A stretch of 64,000 nt of DNA from the NCBI GenBank assembly GCA_947095535.1, contig OX352774.1, forward strand, positions 116,687,996 through 116,751,995, given 5' to 3'. Below are positions 23,811-35,034 of the stretch, one piece after another. Position 1 is the stretch's first letter, and every line of letters begins with the position of its first letter. A program made the position numbers and the translations under genes. The notes under the pieces were generated by a model that had not been told where the DNA came from, made no database searches, and worked only from the letters and a program-made list of their open reading frames with translations. Origin of the DNA: Poecilobothrus nobilitatus. Lineage: Eukaryota; Arthropoda; Insecta; Diptera; Dolichopodidae.

Positions 23811-23915
23811 GTCGTAAGAGGGTATCTAAAGAAAAAAACACTTACGACCTGGGCAGGGATCGAACCCACACTCCTTCGGTTAATACGCCTACCCACTAGG
23901 CTACCGAAGCTCCCT
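23811..23915 (-). repeat. tRNA-like repeat related to the SINE family
   Basis: The minus strand reads GGAGCTTCGGTAGCCTAGTG with an A box (TAGCCTAGTGGGT), then ACCGAAGGAGTGTGG and a B box GGTTCGATCCC, followed by CAGGTCGTAAGTG. It keeps the tRNA-like head and a CGTAAG element of the SINE, but lacks the CCCCCTTACG, GCCACGCCTGAA and GTGGCAGAGAAATG modules. A TCGTAAG inverted pair (about 23811-23818 and 23841-23848) flanks a small spacer. It may be a different subfamily or the tRNA progenitor lineage. It is not a normal tRNA gene, because a clean acceptor stem cannot be drawn. Confidence 0.7.
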
Positions 23916-24127
23916 TAATTTTACAAATCATAGAATAATCTCGGCCTTCTGACAAACAAATTGCATATTTAAAGGCGCACGTACATTCAACTTTCCTTGT
24001 AGCATATTTTCCGAAATTTTCAAAACAAAACTTGGCTAAAACAAAAAAATATACAATAAAAAGAAAAGTTTAGAGAAACAGAAACGAAGAAACAAAATAT
24101 GTAGATAAAAATTAATCAAGTATAATA

Positions 24128-24790
24128 ATGGGTGGTAATTTTCTCATTTTTAGCACATTTTCAAAAAAATTTCAAAAAATCTGCTTATTATACTTTCACT
24201 CTGTCCGTATAGGCATCGCCAAAAAAATAATAACAAATTTTTTTCTGTATCCCAATCCGTTACGGTGCTACAGCCCTAAAAATTTCGAAAAAGCCCTATT
24301 TTTAAACTACTATAATACAGGTTTAAGGCGTATTTTCAATCTCAAAACGCCAAACGATAGCTGGTTTATAAACTTTATAAATATTTGTATATAAAATAAA
24401 TGTGTGCCTTTGTCATGCGGTATTTTAATACACCGTTATGTGAACCTCAATTTTTGCAAAAAATTGGACCCCTTCTATCTTTCAAACGGTTTAACTTAAA
24501 AGCTTGAAATTTTGAGAGAAGTTAGATCTTTGAAAATAAGCACGAGTTATTTCAGGATATATTTTTGTGTCGCCGTCCGTTTAGGAGCTGTAAGGGATAA
24601 AAAAACTGAAAATTCTTTATTTTTAAACATCTGTAACTTGGACACCTGCTAAAATTTTTTTGAAGCAATATACAAAAATTGAAGTTCCAACATTATGTTT
24701 TTGTTTGTGTTAATAATTTTTATAGTGTGATTTGATTTGATTTTTTGTTTGTGTTATAATTGAGGAAAGTGTGATTTGATTTTTCTCAAT
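24128..24790 (+). repeat. Interspersed repeat family B, copy without DINE ends
   Basis: Landmarks in order are TTTAGCACATTTTC, CTCTGTCCGTA, CGTTACGGTGCTACAGCC, AAAAAGCCCTATTTTTAAAC, CGCCAAACGATAG, CCCCTTCTATCTTTCAAACG, GTCCGTTTAGGAGCTGTAAG and CATCTGTAACTTGGACACCT. The same series occurs in the DINE-like element at 3.55-5.15 kb, and reversed at 31.85 and 53.22 kb. No terminal inverted repeats or poly(A) tail are visible here. The open frame at 24128-24394 lies in the repeat and has no relative preserved as a protein. Confidence 0.75.
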
Positions 24791-27520
24791 TTTTTCTTAT
24801 TCATAATTTATATTAATAAAATACGTAATTTATATTATTATAAATTTATTTTTCAATATATCTACTTTTTACTCTAGACTTATTATGGAACAATTTTTAA
24901 TTTTGGAAATGTGGTTTTTTTCGTTACTTGTTTTTATTTTTTTTTTTATTTCTTGTAAAAATTCAAACATTTATTTAAAAAAACCATAATAAAAATATTC
25001 AATTTAACATAATTCCATAGCATTAACTACAATTTAAAGCACTTAAAAGTTCATAAAAATAAAAAACACATTTTAAGTAGCAAGGTTTTTTTTTTTATTA
25101 CAATACATTAAAAAAATGCACGTGGAATTAATAATTTCGATAATAAAAAAAATATTTTTTGGTCTAAGATAAAATAAAATTATGGTTAAAGGTTACCCCC
25201 CCCCCCCCCCCCCCCCACCAATTACGTTTTCTAAATTAAACAATTCAAAATATTCTAAAATATTCTTCTCCTTAAAATAAGTTTAAAAACGATTATGTTA
25301 ATGGATTACCTTTAATTATTGCCAAATTGATTTTAAAGATTATGGAAGAGAAAATTCCGTTAAATTGAATAAAATTTTCGTCACTACCATTGTTAATAAA
25401 GTATGTAAATCGGGTTATACGACTTTTGTAAATTTATTCTGCCTAAAAATAATAAGTCATTCATAAATTTTTTGAAAAGTAAATGAAATAATGGCATAAT
25501 ATGTAGATTGACATCTGAGCAAACGGAAAAAAGAATTAGAATTACTTTCGGTTTAATTTATCTACTTAGCAAAACAAAAAATTACATTCCTAACTTTCTA
25601 AATCTTTAAAACAATTGTTTTTTTGTCAAAATTTTATGAAACTTCAGGTTGATATTTTTATTTTTTTTTTTTTTTCGAATAAATGAAAAAATTATTTTTT
25701 ACTTTTTTTATAGCTATTGTGAAAAATCGCAATTTATTAGAAGAAGAAGCACATCATCACCTAGTATATGTTTCAAAAATTTGTTCGATTCAATGAATGG
25801 TAGTTCTTCAAAACTAATTTGAGGTAAAGAAGGACCGTTCACGAGATATACAGAAAGACTTTTGGAATAATGAAGCTGCACTTATGTTAGGAAGTATTTA
25901 CAAAATCGGATGAACTCGGACCACTATGTTTGCAAAATTTTGTAAATAACATTAATAACTTTAAAAAAATTTGCAAAAACCCTAATTAAATTCATTCATT
26001 TACAGAATTTTAATTAGAACCCCAATAGAATACTTTTTTGGATTAATTAATTAAAAAAAAAAAAACAAGCACAGTTGTAGAATTTTCAAAAAAAAAAATA
26101 AAGATTTAAAATAATTTTCGACAGTTTTACTTAAAACCCTTTATTAAAATTAAAAAATTAACCATTTTAGTTCCACTTTCAGATCATTACAATAAATAGC
26201 GCCCGCGTCGATACGTTTGAATTGGCCATCCTTTTATTTCTATAAGAAAGAAATTTATTATCCTTTTCCAAATAACTAATTAGATTTTTATTACCTATTC
26301 TCCATATAATCTAAAATTAAAGGAATTTTACAATAAAATTTAAAATTAAATTTACTTTTTTAAATCCAATTAACCAAAAAAAAATGTCACTCAAAATAAA
26401 TTTTATACCTTTTCTCATAAACATTGCCTTCGACAAAAAAAGATTTTCCAGAAAATTTTAAAATTTGTTTAGTATAATTTGGTTTTTTTTATTATGTTTT
26501 ATTCTGTTCTAAAATTCAATTTTCAATGTTAAAAAAAAAACAAAAAATCCCATCAATCTTAATAATAATGAATTAAAAAAAAAAAATATTTTCACTTTCA
26601 AAATGTTTTTTTTTATTTCTGCTCTGATAAATTCAAAACATATTATATGTATGCAGTCACTAGACAGTGTAAGCATAGTCAGTGTATCGTCATTGTTTAT
26701 TGTTGTATAAATCTCCTCTTGCATTCATTCATTTATTCGTTCAATCATTTAATTAACAGGTGAACTAGATTTCGTCTACATTTATAATATATGGGACGCC
26801 ATATATATACTGCGTGTGTACCTAGTTATATTTATTTTTACAATAGAGTTATAAATATATGTATATAAATATTATATGTAAATTCTTTACGCAATTTTCC
26901 ATTTAAATTTTGATTTTCTTTTATGTTCAGTAAATTAGAAATTATTTTTTTTTTTTGTTTTTCATGAAAACTATAGAAGAATTTAAACATTTTAGTCATA
27001 TTTTATTTAGACGAACTGTTGGATTTCGTATAAAAATAAATAGAATATGTAATAATTAGGTTGCTTGCGAATGTTAAGTTGATGATATTGAAAATCTACA
27101 TATTGACACATAGAAAACTTTGCTGAAAATTTTTATCTTGTTTAAATCCTTACAATGTAATGTATATAAATTTTATAAATCTCATTAAAAATCAAATCGA
27201 CTAATGAAATATTAAGTAACAATAAGTCATAGTAGAAATAATGCAAAATTCAGAAGGAATTGTCTGAAATTTATCTCTAATAATCTAATATAATGTATTA
27301 CATTCTATCGAGATTATATATATATAGATTCTCTATTTAGAATTAATAAAAATCAAAATAAAGAAACAGAAAAATTAATAACAAAACTAAAACAAAGCTC
27401 TTTTCTTTCTCGCCCTTCACACATTTCATCATAATAGTATACCGATCACTAGTTAAGAAAAGTGTATAAATTAAAATGATCGAAAAGATCCAAACGTAAA
27501 CCAATTTAGGATAAACCTAA
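24791..27520. other. AT-rich noncoding DNA
   Basis: No supported gene is seen. It includes a 21-C homopolymer (listed separately) and a somewhat less AT-rich patch at 25740-25930. The open frame at 26509-26724 is low complexity. Confidence 0.55.
25196..25216 (+). repeat. Poly-C run of 21 bases
   Basis: An uninterrupted run of 21 C sits in otherwise A/T-rich DNA. It is the only long G/C homopolymer in the window. Confidence 0.95.
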
Positions 27521-27522
27521 TT

Positions 27523-28186
27523 CCAAAAGGTGACGTGTTAGAAATCTTTGAAGTGAGTGAATAATGCGCCATGGGACTTCTGACTTACCTCCCAAAAAAA
27601 AAACAAAAAGGGTGAAAAGTCCCAATGGTAAAATATTTTTATTCAAAAATACCAAAATTATTAATGTATAGTTATTATGTGTATATTACTTATGCCAGAT
27701 TCTGAATTTAGAGCGATTTTTTATAGATGATTTCAAAATCAGAGTTGTTCCTTACATAGATATGTATTTATATGCGAGATTTTGAATTAGGAGCCATTTT
27801 TTACTTGGGTTCTGAAGAAAGCGTATAACTCTGATTTTTTAGCAAGCTCTAAAATTCTTCAAATTATTTGTTTTACATACCTACATATTATTTCAACAAA
27901 TTTTAAATGGTGATGGGCTATATGCAGCCCCATACCTCTCCGCTAAAGTAAGATTAAAAACTATTTGTTTTAGGGCAGCAATAAGAAATCAATTGAAAAT
28001 TGTTAAGGAAAAAAGCGTATTGCTCCCTGTAAATTAAAGTTGACACTTAAATATTAATACTTAATTGGTACTAAATTTTGTAACAATCCCATTCAGGGAC
28101 TTCTGTCCTTGAACACTGAGACAAAAGTTCTATTGAATTGAATCAAAAGTCCTATTAGGACTTATTTCTGACACGTCACCTTCCAA
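27523..28186. mobile_element. MITE-like element, 19-bp terminal inverted repeats
   Basis: The left end AAGGTGACGTGTTAGAAAT (27527-27545) and the right end ATTTCTGACACGTCACCTT (28164-28182) are inverted repeats with one mismatch. CCAA stands immediately outside both ends (27523-27526 and 28183-28186), a candidate 4-bp target duplication. GGGACTTCTG appears inside each end, at about 27574 and 28097. The interior, about 600 bp, has no coding capacity and contains two loosely repeated copies of a segment with GAGATTTTGAATTAGGAGC. The superfamily is not assigned. Confidence 0.75.
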
Positions 28187-28877
28187 GACATTAATATTTT
28201 TTTAATCTAATTACAAGGATCTAAGAGAGAGAAAGGAGAATCTAATTCAGAAAATTAAGCTCAGAAATCAATTATTTATAATACATAACTAGTTACTAGA
28301 TTCATAACTAACTATGCTATGTATAAGTATTTAGTATAGTATGATATGCATAACTATGATATGTACAAGACTTTCATTTAATATGAAGAACATTTTTGCC
28401 TTTTTTCATCAATCCCGCTCGACAAATTTTAAACTGAATCCACTAATTTGGAATACAGTTAAAAACTGATTTTAAAATCTATTAAAAAAAAATTCTACCA
28501 CAAATTTTACTTCTATACAACCATAATAACGGCAGTTTCACTGTTACTAAAATATCTCATCCCTTGTGTATAATAGGTAATATATTGTGGTTTGTGGCAT
28601 TTTTTATTTTTAATTATTTTCCACAAAGATTTAATTTTTCATTAAAGATAATTAAAATCGTAAAATAAAATAACAAATTTGTATGCCAAATAAAGTCGTA
28701 ATTAGTGTTTACATTTAACATTACAAAACTATTCATATATATATATATATATAATTAACATATTCATTTAATATTTAATTTTCGTTCTTTCTCTTTTTTT
28801 TTAATTACAAATTCACTTTAAATTTTAACTTTAATCGGGAAAATAAGTAGAAATCAAGTAGAATTTAAGCAAATATT
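28187..28877. other. AT-rich noncoding DNA
   Basis: No feature is seen except an (AT)n run at about 28735-28753. Confidence 0.5.
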
Positions 28878-29474
28878 ACAGGGTGTTTGGCATAAGAGTG
28901 CTAAATATTTCAGAAAGATTTTTGAGACTAAAACTACAAAAAAATCGTGCAGAAGCGGGGATATCTTAAAAGTTTCATATGCTGTGCTGAGGAATACCTT
29001 TTTCTGGATTTGTTCCTTTTTAAATTAGGGATTTTTAGAGAAAATGAATTTTCAATACATACAAACATTTTATATTTTTTTTAATTCTTTCAAAAATATC
29101 ATATTAAGGTATCGTTATTATGTTAAGTTTATAAATCTTGAGAAGCTGCCATAATTTTGTGTCAACTAATTTTTTACAGTTTTCCAGATAAACGTCAAAA
29201 TTTAAGAACATTTTTCACACAAAAAGTTTCGAGATTTGAATAACAAACTCTTCAGGACAACGAAACCTTTAACTAACCATTCAAATAAAACTAATTTAGT
29301 TTCTATATAGAGCATGTGAGTCAAAACCAAAAAAAAATAAAATATATAAAAGCTTCAATATCTCGAAAACGGCTGAGAATAAACATTTCACATTTCTCCA
29401 ATACCATTTTTTCCCAATTTTAACCTCAGAAATTACCCTCTATTATATTTACACACTTATACAAAACACCCTGT
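28878..29474. mobile_element. MITE, CAGGGTGTTT family, 0.6 kb
   Basis: The ends ACAGGGTGTTT (28878) and AAACACCCTGT (29464-29474) are exact inverted repeats, bordered by TA on both sides (28877-28878 and 29474-29475). The terminal sequence is that of the 19.2-kb MITE. The right interior (CAATATCTCGAAAACGG, CCAATACCATTTTTTCCC) is also related to it. At about 597 bp it is twice the length of the 19.2-kb member. There is no open frame of note. Confidence 0.8.
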
Positions 29475-30076
29475 ATAAGATAATCATAAAATAAAAATAA
29501 TTCATATTAATTCTTATGCACATTTAAATTTTGAATTTTATTTTATTAAATTAACTCACACATGGCATTCCGAATAAATTGTTATTTATTTTAGATTTTA
29601 TATCATGTTTCTTTAGTTTATTTAAAAAATTTTCCATTCAGCATAAAATTTAATCAACTGACAATTAAAAATAATTTAAAATAGGTTCTCGTTTTATTAA
29701 AATCTAAAAAATATAAGTTTTACTTTTAAAGTAAATGGTGTTTGATATTTTTAAATTGTTCTTATCAAACTCGTGTTCTTATTTTTTTTAAATTTTAATT
29801 TTATATTTTTTTTAATATTATCTAAAAAAGGAATCTAAGATTGAAAAAACAAAACTAAAGATTATTATTTAAATGAAAATTTTAATTTATCACATGCGTT
29901 GTGATTTAATTCTATACTCTATTAAGAATTCTTTAATATTTTTGTCAATGAGGGTTGGTTATTGTAATTTAGAAAAGTTTTTACTCTTTGTTTTATAGTC
30001 TAGCTTTACATATACAAAATGAAAGACTCTGAAATAAAGTCAATTTGAATTTTATATTATGGTTATAAGTATACTG
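29475..30076. other. AT-rich noncoding DNA
   Basis: No feature is seen. Confidence 0.5.
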
Positions 30077-30965
30077 TTTTTTGTTTTAACAGAAGACATT
30101 TTTACTTTAAGTGAAAATTTTTTACTTAAAGTAAAGACATTTTTACTACTTTAAATAAAAATTTTTTCTTTAAATGAAAACATTTGTACTAAAAATTAAA
30201 GTAAAAAAATAAATAATAAATATATATTTAAGTATACATACATATGGGGAACGTGTCATATGTCTATATTTCATTTCCCCATAGTATGATTTGTTTGTAT
30301 TTTTTGCAATGTACCTGTATTAACATTTGCCTGTATTTCATTTGTCTGCATTTTCATTGGTCTGTATTTCATTTGACTGAACATATTTCAACGATAAGTA
30401 TTAATGATATGGAAATAGATAGATATTAGATTCCTGATAAATCAGGGAATATATGAGAATCTGAATTAGCAGGGATTTTTCAAAATGATTTAGTAAATTA
30501 AAAATCAAAGTAAAAAGCCTTTTACAGAATATTTATATAATATATATTTTTGTACAATATGAAATACAGGCAAATGAAACACATGCTTACGATAGTAACT
30601 CACATACATATACATACATAATTATCAGATCCAAATACACATGCATTAAGTAAATTGTATATATTTATATTAAATATTTATATACTTATCTAACATAAAT
30701 TACTCGATTCTTCATTTAAAATATAAAAGCCTTCCCTTAAAATAAAAAATATTTCGGTGACCTAGTGGGTAAGAGCATATAAAATACGCTGTAAACACCG
30801 AGGGAGTGTGGGTTCGAATCCCACACACGTCGTAAGAGTTATTCCCCCTTATGAAAGGTACAGCGACATGTGGCAGAGAAATACATTAAAAAAAACAAAA
30901 AATATTCACTTAAAGTAAAAAGATCTTCACTAAAAGTAAAAAATATTCACTTAAAGTAAAAAACA
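30077..30965. repeat. Possible composite element with AAGTAAA repeats and nested SINE
   Basis: Repeats of ACTTTAAGTGAAAATTTTTT / TTACTTAAAGTAAAGAC at about 30080-30190 face three spaced copies of TTCACTTAAAGTAAAAA at about 30905-30962. Between them are TGTATTTCATTTG-type short repeats at about 30268-30385 with inverted partners at about 30558-30585, and a SINE at 30752-30899. The borders are not sharp and no target duplication is evident, so this is only a candidate element. The 61-codon frame at 30244-30429 is made of the short repeats. Confidence 0.4.
30752..30899 (+). mobile_element. tRNA-derived SINE, copy 3
   Basis: The A box is TGACCTAGTGGGTAAGAGC, then AATACGCTGTAAACACCGAG, the B box GGTTCGAATCCC with paired flanks (GTGTG/CACAC), then CGTCGTAAGAGTTATTCCCC and a shortened 3' part ending GTGGCAGAGAAATACATT and a poly(A)-rich tail. 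The GCCACGCCTGAACAGG module is mostly lost. The head is among the best preserved of the family. Confidence 0.88.
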
Positions 30966-31849
30966 AATTACCACATAAACAAAAAAAATGTAATAATTTA
31001 AAATATCTTAAGATATTATATATAAACAAGTCAGGTACAAAAAACTATATGCCTATAAGAATAGTTATATTAATAAAAAAATAGGAAATGGATGAAAATA
31101 AAGATTCAATATGAAAAGCTAAGATACAAAAGTTTCATTCATATATGTATATAAAAATATATATATATATTATATATATTATAAATAAGTATATAATAAC
31201 AATTATCATTTTATAAATCACGATTTATTACAAAATGTAAACCTTGTAATTAAAAAATTTAAGAAATCTTAATAAAATGAAATTTTAAATTTAAAAAAAC
31301 ATGTAATCATGATAATCATAGTCTGGCATAGTTTTTTTTAAAGAAAAAGTGTTGTATAACCATTTTTCAGAAATAAGATTTATTATTGTTAATATATTAT
31401 GTACTTTAAACAAAAAGGATGAGAAACAATTTCCGTCATTCTAATTGTTCAACAAGTGGTCTTAGATAAAGAATTAAATATATACATTATACATAATATA
31501 TATATATTGTACATATTTATTTTTTATTTAAAATTAAAAAATCCAAAATATGAATTTGCATGAAAATTGAGACCAAAAAATGGTACAATAAATATTTATT
31601 TTCGGGAAAATCTTATTATTCTTTCCTTGTTGCGCACTTTATTTCTATTCTGTCTATAAATATAAATTAAAACTTACTAAAAAAGATGTTCCATAAAGAA
31701 AAAACTGTTTTAATCAGCAACACTTACCTGAAATTAAAAAGATTATAATACATTTAGTTATTTTATAAATATTTATTTATAGGTATACATTCTAAATAAT
31801 GTAAAAATTACAAATATTTAATAAAATAATAAGCAGTTATTTTTAAAAA
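30966..31849. other. AT-rich noncoding DNA
   Basis: No gene is seen. It has dense TATATA stretches at about 31140-31190 and 31485-31510. Confidence 0.5.
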
Positions 31850-32515
31850 AAACTAGGCAGAATGTAAACCAACGGTTTTTAAAAGCGTACATTTCCAAAA
31901 GATAATACAAACTGTTTAGAATTGTGACTTGCACAAAAATTTGAAAATTTCATGTAAAAAGAAAAAACGTGAAAATAGGACTTTTCTGGAATTTTGAGGG
32001 GCTGTAAGTCCGGAACCCTATACAACTAAGAAAAACCGTTAATATACATACGTAAAAATATATTACTGAAGCTTTAATTTTTATATCTTGCCGAAGAAAA
32101 ATTTGTGCAGGTGCCAAAGTTGCAGGTGTTTAAAAATAGCAAATTTTTTTGATCTCTAATAACTAATAAACAAGGGGTGATCCGAAAAAATTTTCTAAGG
32201 CAACTTATACTAATTCTAGAAGTTCTTTCTTTTCTCAAAATTTCCAGTTCCCATTTAAAAGCCTGCCGGAGTTATGAAAAAAGAAATATCATGCAAAATT
32301 TGGTTTTCACATAATGGTAAATTCAAATAGTAAATTACAAAATGTTGCACAATTTTGATATTGACTTGTAAAAATTTCTGTCGAAAGGCATTTTCAGATT
32401 GAAAAAATGTTAAACAGAACATAAGATATACGCATTTAAAAATAGGGCTTCTTCAAAGTTTGAGGGGCATTTAGGAGTCTATAAATCACAAACGAATATA
32501 CAGACAAACATACGC
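31850..32515 (-). repeat. Interspersed repeat family B, minus-strand copy
   Basis: The left border GGCAGAATGTAAACC and the following TTTAAAAGCGTACATTTCC, GATAATACAAACTGTTTAG and GTGAAAATAGGACTTTT match the 53.2-kb copy closely. The remainder (TGCCGAAGAAAAATTTGTGC, AGGGGTGATCC, GCCGGAGTTATGAA, AAAAATAGGGCTTCTTCAAA) runs antiparallel to the copies at 3.9-4.4 and 24.2-24.8 kb. The right border is not defined. No coding sequence is seen. Confidence 0.75.
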
Positions 32516-33196
32516 TTTTATTTATATAACTAGATATATATAGATAGATATATATCAATAGATAGATATATATAGATAGATACACAAATTTAACTTACTA
32601 ACTAGGTTTCAATAGTTGACAAACATACTTCTATAATATATAACCTATGTTCTATATGTAATTCGTATTAAATATTTTTATTAATATTTTTTTACTGGAT
32701 TTCTCAGTCAACCTATGCTTTTTAATCAAAACTTATAACAATTATGTAGAACGTCATAAAATAGATTTTGTTGGTTGTTCTTAGATATAAATTAGATGTT
32801 AAAATAAAATGATTGTCATGGTATCGAAAAAATATTTAAAATTGAAATAACTGAAGAACTACTTAGAAAAAAACACCTCAAAATGATAAACAATATATTA
32901 CAATACTGTTATTATAATACAATAATGATCAGAAAATAAATTTATTCAGAAAAGAAGGTCGTGGAAAAGATAAAACTAAAAAACATTTTTGAAAAAAACA
33001 TCGTGAGAGAGATAAAATTGCATAAGTCTTTGAATTATTTAAATAACCCGTAATAAAAAATTTCATCTTATAATTAAGTATTTATTTACTATTTATTAAA
33101 TAAACCCAACAATTGACTTAATTTTTAATTAATTTTATTTTATTTATTTATTACAGAATGTTCCTCGCATTAAAACCCTATGCGGTCTTTAACAGT
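32516..33196. other. AT-rich noncoding DNA with ATAG microsatellite
   Basis: An imperfect (ATAG/ATAT)n tract occupies about 32528-32582. Nothing else is seen. Confidence 0.6.
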
Positions 33197-33488
33197 TAGG
33201 GGAGATAAAAACTATATAAGGGGTATTTATCACATTTCAAAAAAGCAAATTTTATAAAAAAAATACTTCAAGGTGCAGAAAAAAATGTGCTTATAAAACT
33301 TCAAACTTTGTAATTGCTAAATATATGAAGATCATTAATGTACTATAAATTACAAAATTCAATTTTTGTTACATCTTTCTAAAACAAGCCGTTCAAAAAA
33401 AATCTCTAAAAAGGGCCATATCTCGAAAATGGTGCCAGAGATAATAATTCCCCTTACCCAACAATTTTTTGCTAATTATTATCTCCCC
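33197..33488. mobile_element. Degenerate MITE related to the 19.2-kb element
   Basis: The interior segment CCATATCTCGAAAATGG, CCCCTTACCC and ACAATTTTTTG parallels the MITE at 19221-19510 in order and spacing. The outer sequences GGGGAGATAA at about 33198 and TTATTATCTCCCC at about 33476 form a rough inverted repeat. The canonical CAGGGTG ends are lost or were never present. Confidence 0.5.
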
Positions 33489-34534
33489 CACTCTGTCGCA
33501 GAGTGGATAGGGTTGTTATGCAGGAGAATTTGAATATGTAAATCTACATTACATTTCTTTCTTTTGTACTTATTTTATAATTGTAATCCCACTGTAATAG
33601 ATTAATGATAATTTTCCAGTCAGTCAGTAGTCAGTACTTTATTGTATACATTGTACTTATAGTATTTATTATTATAAATGATCTGCTATTTTTTATTAAT
33701 TAATGTTGTCTTTTTTAGTATTTATTTACGATTAAAATATTTTAATTAATTAAATTCTAATTAATTAGAATTTAAATAAAAAAAAACGAAAAAAAAATTT
33801 CCCGGAGATTTACCCGGAATTTTATACTGTAATTCGTTGTATTAAAAAACGTTTTATAAATTTTAATGAAAAATAATATTTTTTGTTTTATGTAACATTA
33901 ATAACCTTTTTTTTAAATAGATTTTTACGTAATTACCTTACTATTATTAAATATTTTTACTTACTTATTTGAATGTTTTATGCAATTTAATTTCGTATTC
34001 ATTTTACTGGTTTGTTTTTACAACTTACTAAAAAAAAAACTATTATTTAATAAAACTATTAAACTATTGATTTATAAACAATTTCTGAGATAAAAAGCAA
34101 AGTAAAAAAAAAACAAAAATGGATTGATTTTTAAATTTTATTTTATACTTACGTCTTTTTTGCCCATTTATAGAATTTGCTATTAAATTTACAATTTCAA
34201 AAAATGAATTTTTTTTTTAATTGACATTTTACTTAAAAATGGTTTAAAAAAAACATTTTCACTTAATTGAAAAATAATATACAAAATTGTTTATTAAATG
34301 TGGAACAAGTAGGTTTTTTTTATGATTTTATTATTAATAATATGTATTACCTTTTTTGTAATATTATGAAATTTTACTACAGTGTGTTTAATTTTAATTA
34401 AGACTTAAAAGTTTTTGATTATTTTAAAAAGTTTGTATTAATTGTTATTGTTTCTATATAGAGAATTTGTCTAATTTATTCTAATTTTAACATTAGTTAA
34501 AATTCAAAAATGAGCTGAAGAAAACAGATAAAGA
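33489..34534. other. AT-rich noncoding DNA
   Basis: No gene is seen; homopolymer-rich. Confidence 0.5.
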
Positions 34535-35034
34535 TGGTGCTTTGTGCTGCTGTAAAACTGACTTTTCTTCAACCGACCTTCTCTAGATCTATAAAACGTA
34601 CATTATTCCGACAATAGAGTAATACTGTACACATTTAGGCTAGAGTCCCCTAAAACAGTGCTGGATTATTTCGACAAATTTCTCTTATTAAGAACCCCAG
34701 TGTTACCTTATAGCTCATTCAAAAGAAATTTAAGAAGTACATTAACATCTTTATTCAAAAAATCTTTTCAAATTTTCTCCTTTAATTTCCATAATCCTAA
34801 TTATTCCAAACTCAATTTACCAAGTAGTTAATCCTTTTCACATTCTTATGCTGAAAACGAAATTGTAATTTATGTTATAGGTATTAAAGGACCTATCCTA
34901 AGGTTTGCTTTTAAAGTGAGTTGTTTTATTTGGTTAAAGACCAACACTATCCAGGAAGCTGCATGCAGTTCTCCTTTGAGTGACTTCCGATGTTTACCAC
35001 CGTCACTCGTAAAAAAAAGAAGAAAAGCAATAAG
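34535..35034 (+). pseudogene. LINE reverse-transcriptase 3' fragment
   Basis: A plus-strand reading gives CKTDFSSTDLL, a stop, then IYKTYIIPTIE (about 34553-34617). These correspond to the F-S-DL-IYK-YI-P-MEY segment of the 43-kb LINE. The downstream region (ATTAACATCTTTATTCAAAA, ATAATCCTAATTATTCC, GAGTGACTTCCGATGTTTAC) matches the 15-kb copy up to an A/G-rich tail at about 35008-35034. Stops and shifts occur within the first 30 codons. It is 5'-truncated, as usual for target-primed insertions. Confidence 0.68.

Noticed and set aside
24128..24394. 88-codon open frame
   Set aside because: It falls within family-B repeat sequence; the same frame is not maintained in the other copies.
25860..25935. 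Possible Harbinger/piggyBac transposase scrap (YLQNRMNSDHYVCKIL)
   Set aside because: The stretch is too short, has stops directly upstream, and shows no terminal repeats or second motif in support.
33590..33660. CAGTCAGTAGTCAGTAC patch as a transposon end
   Set aside because: It is a short imperfect CAGT repetition only, with no inverted partner nearby.
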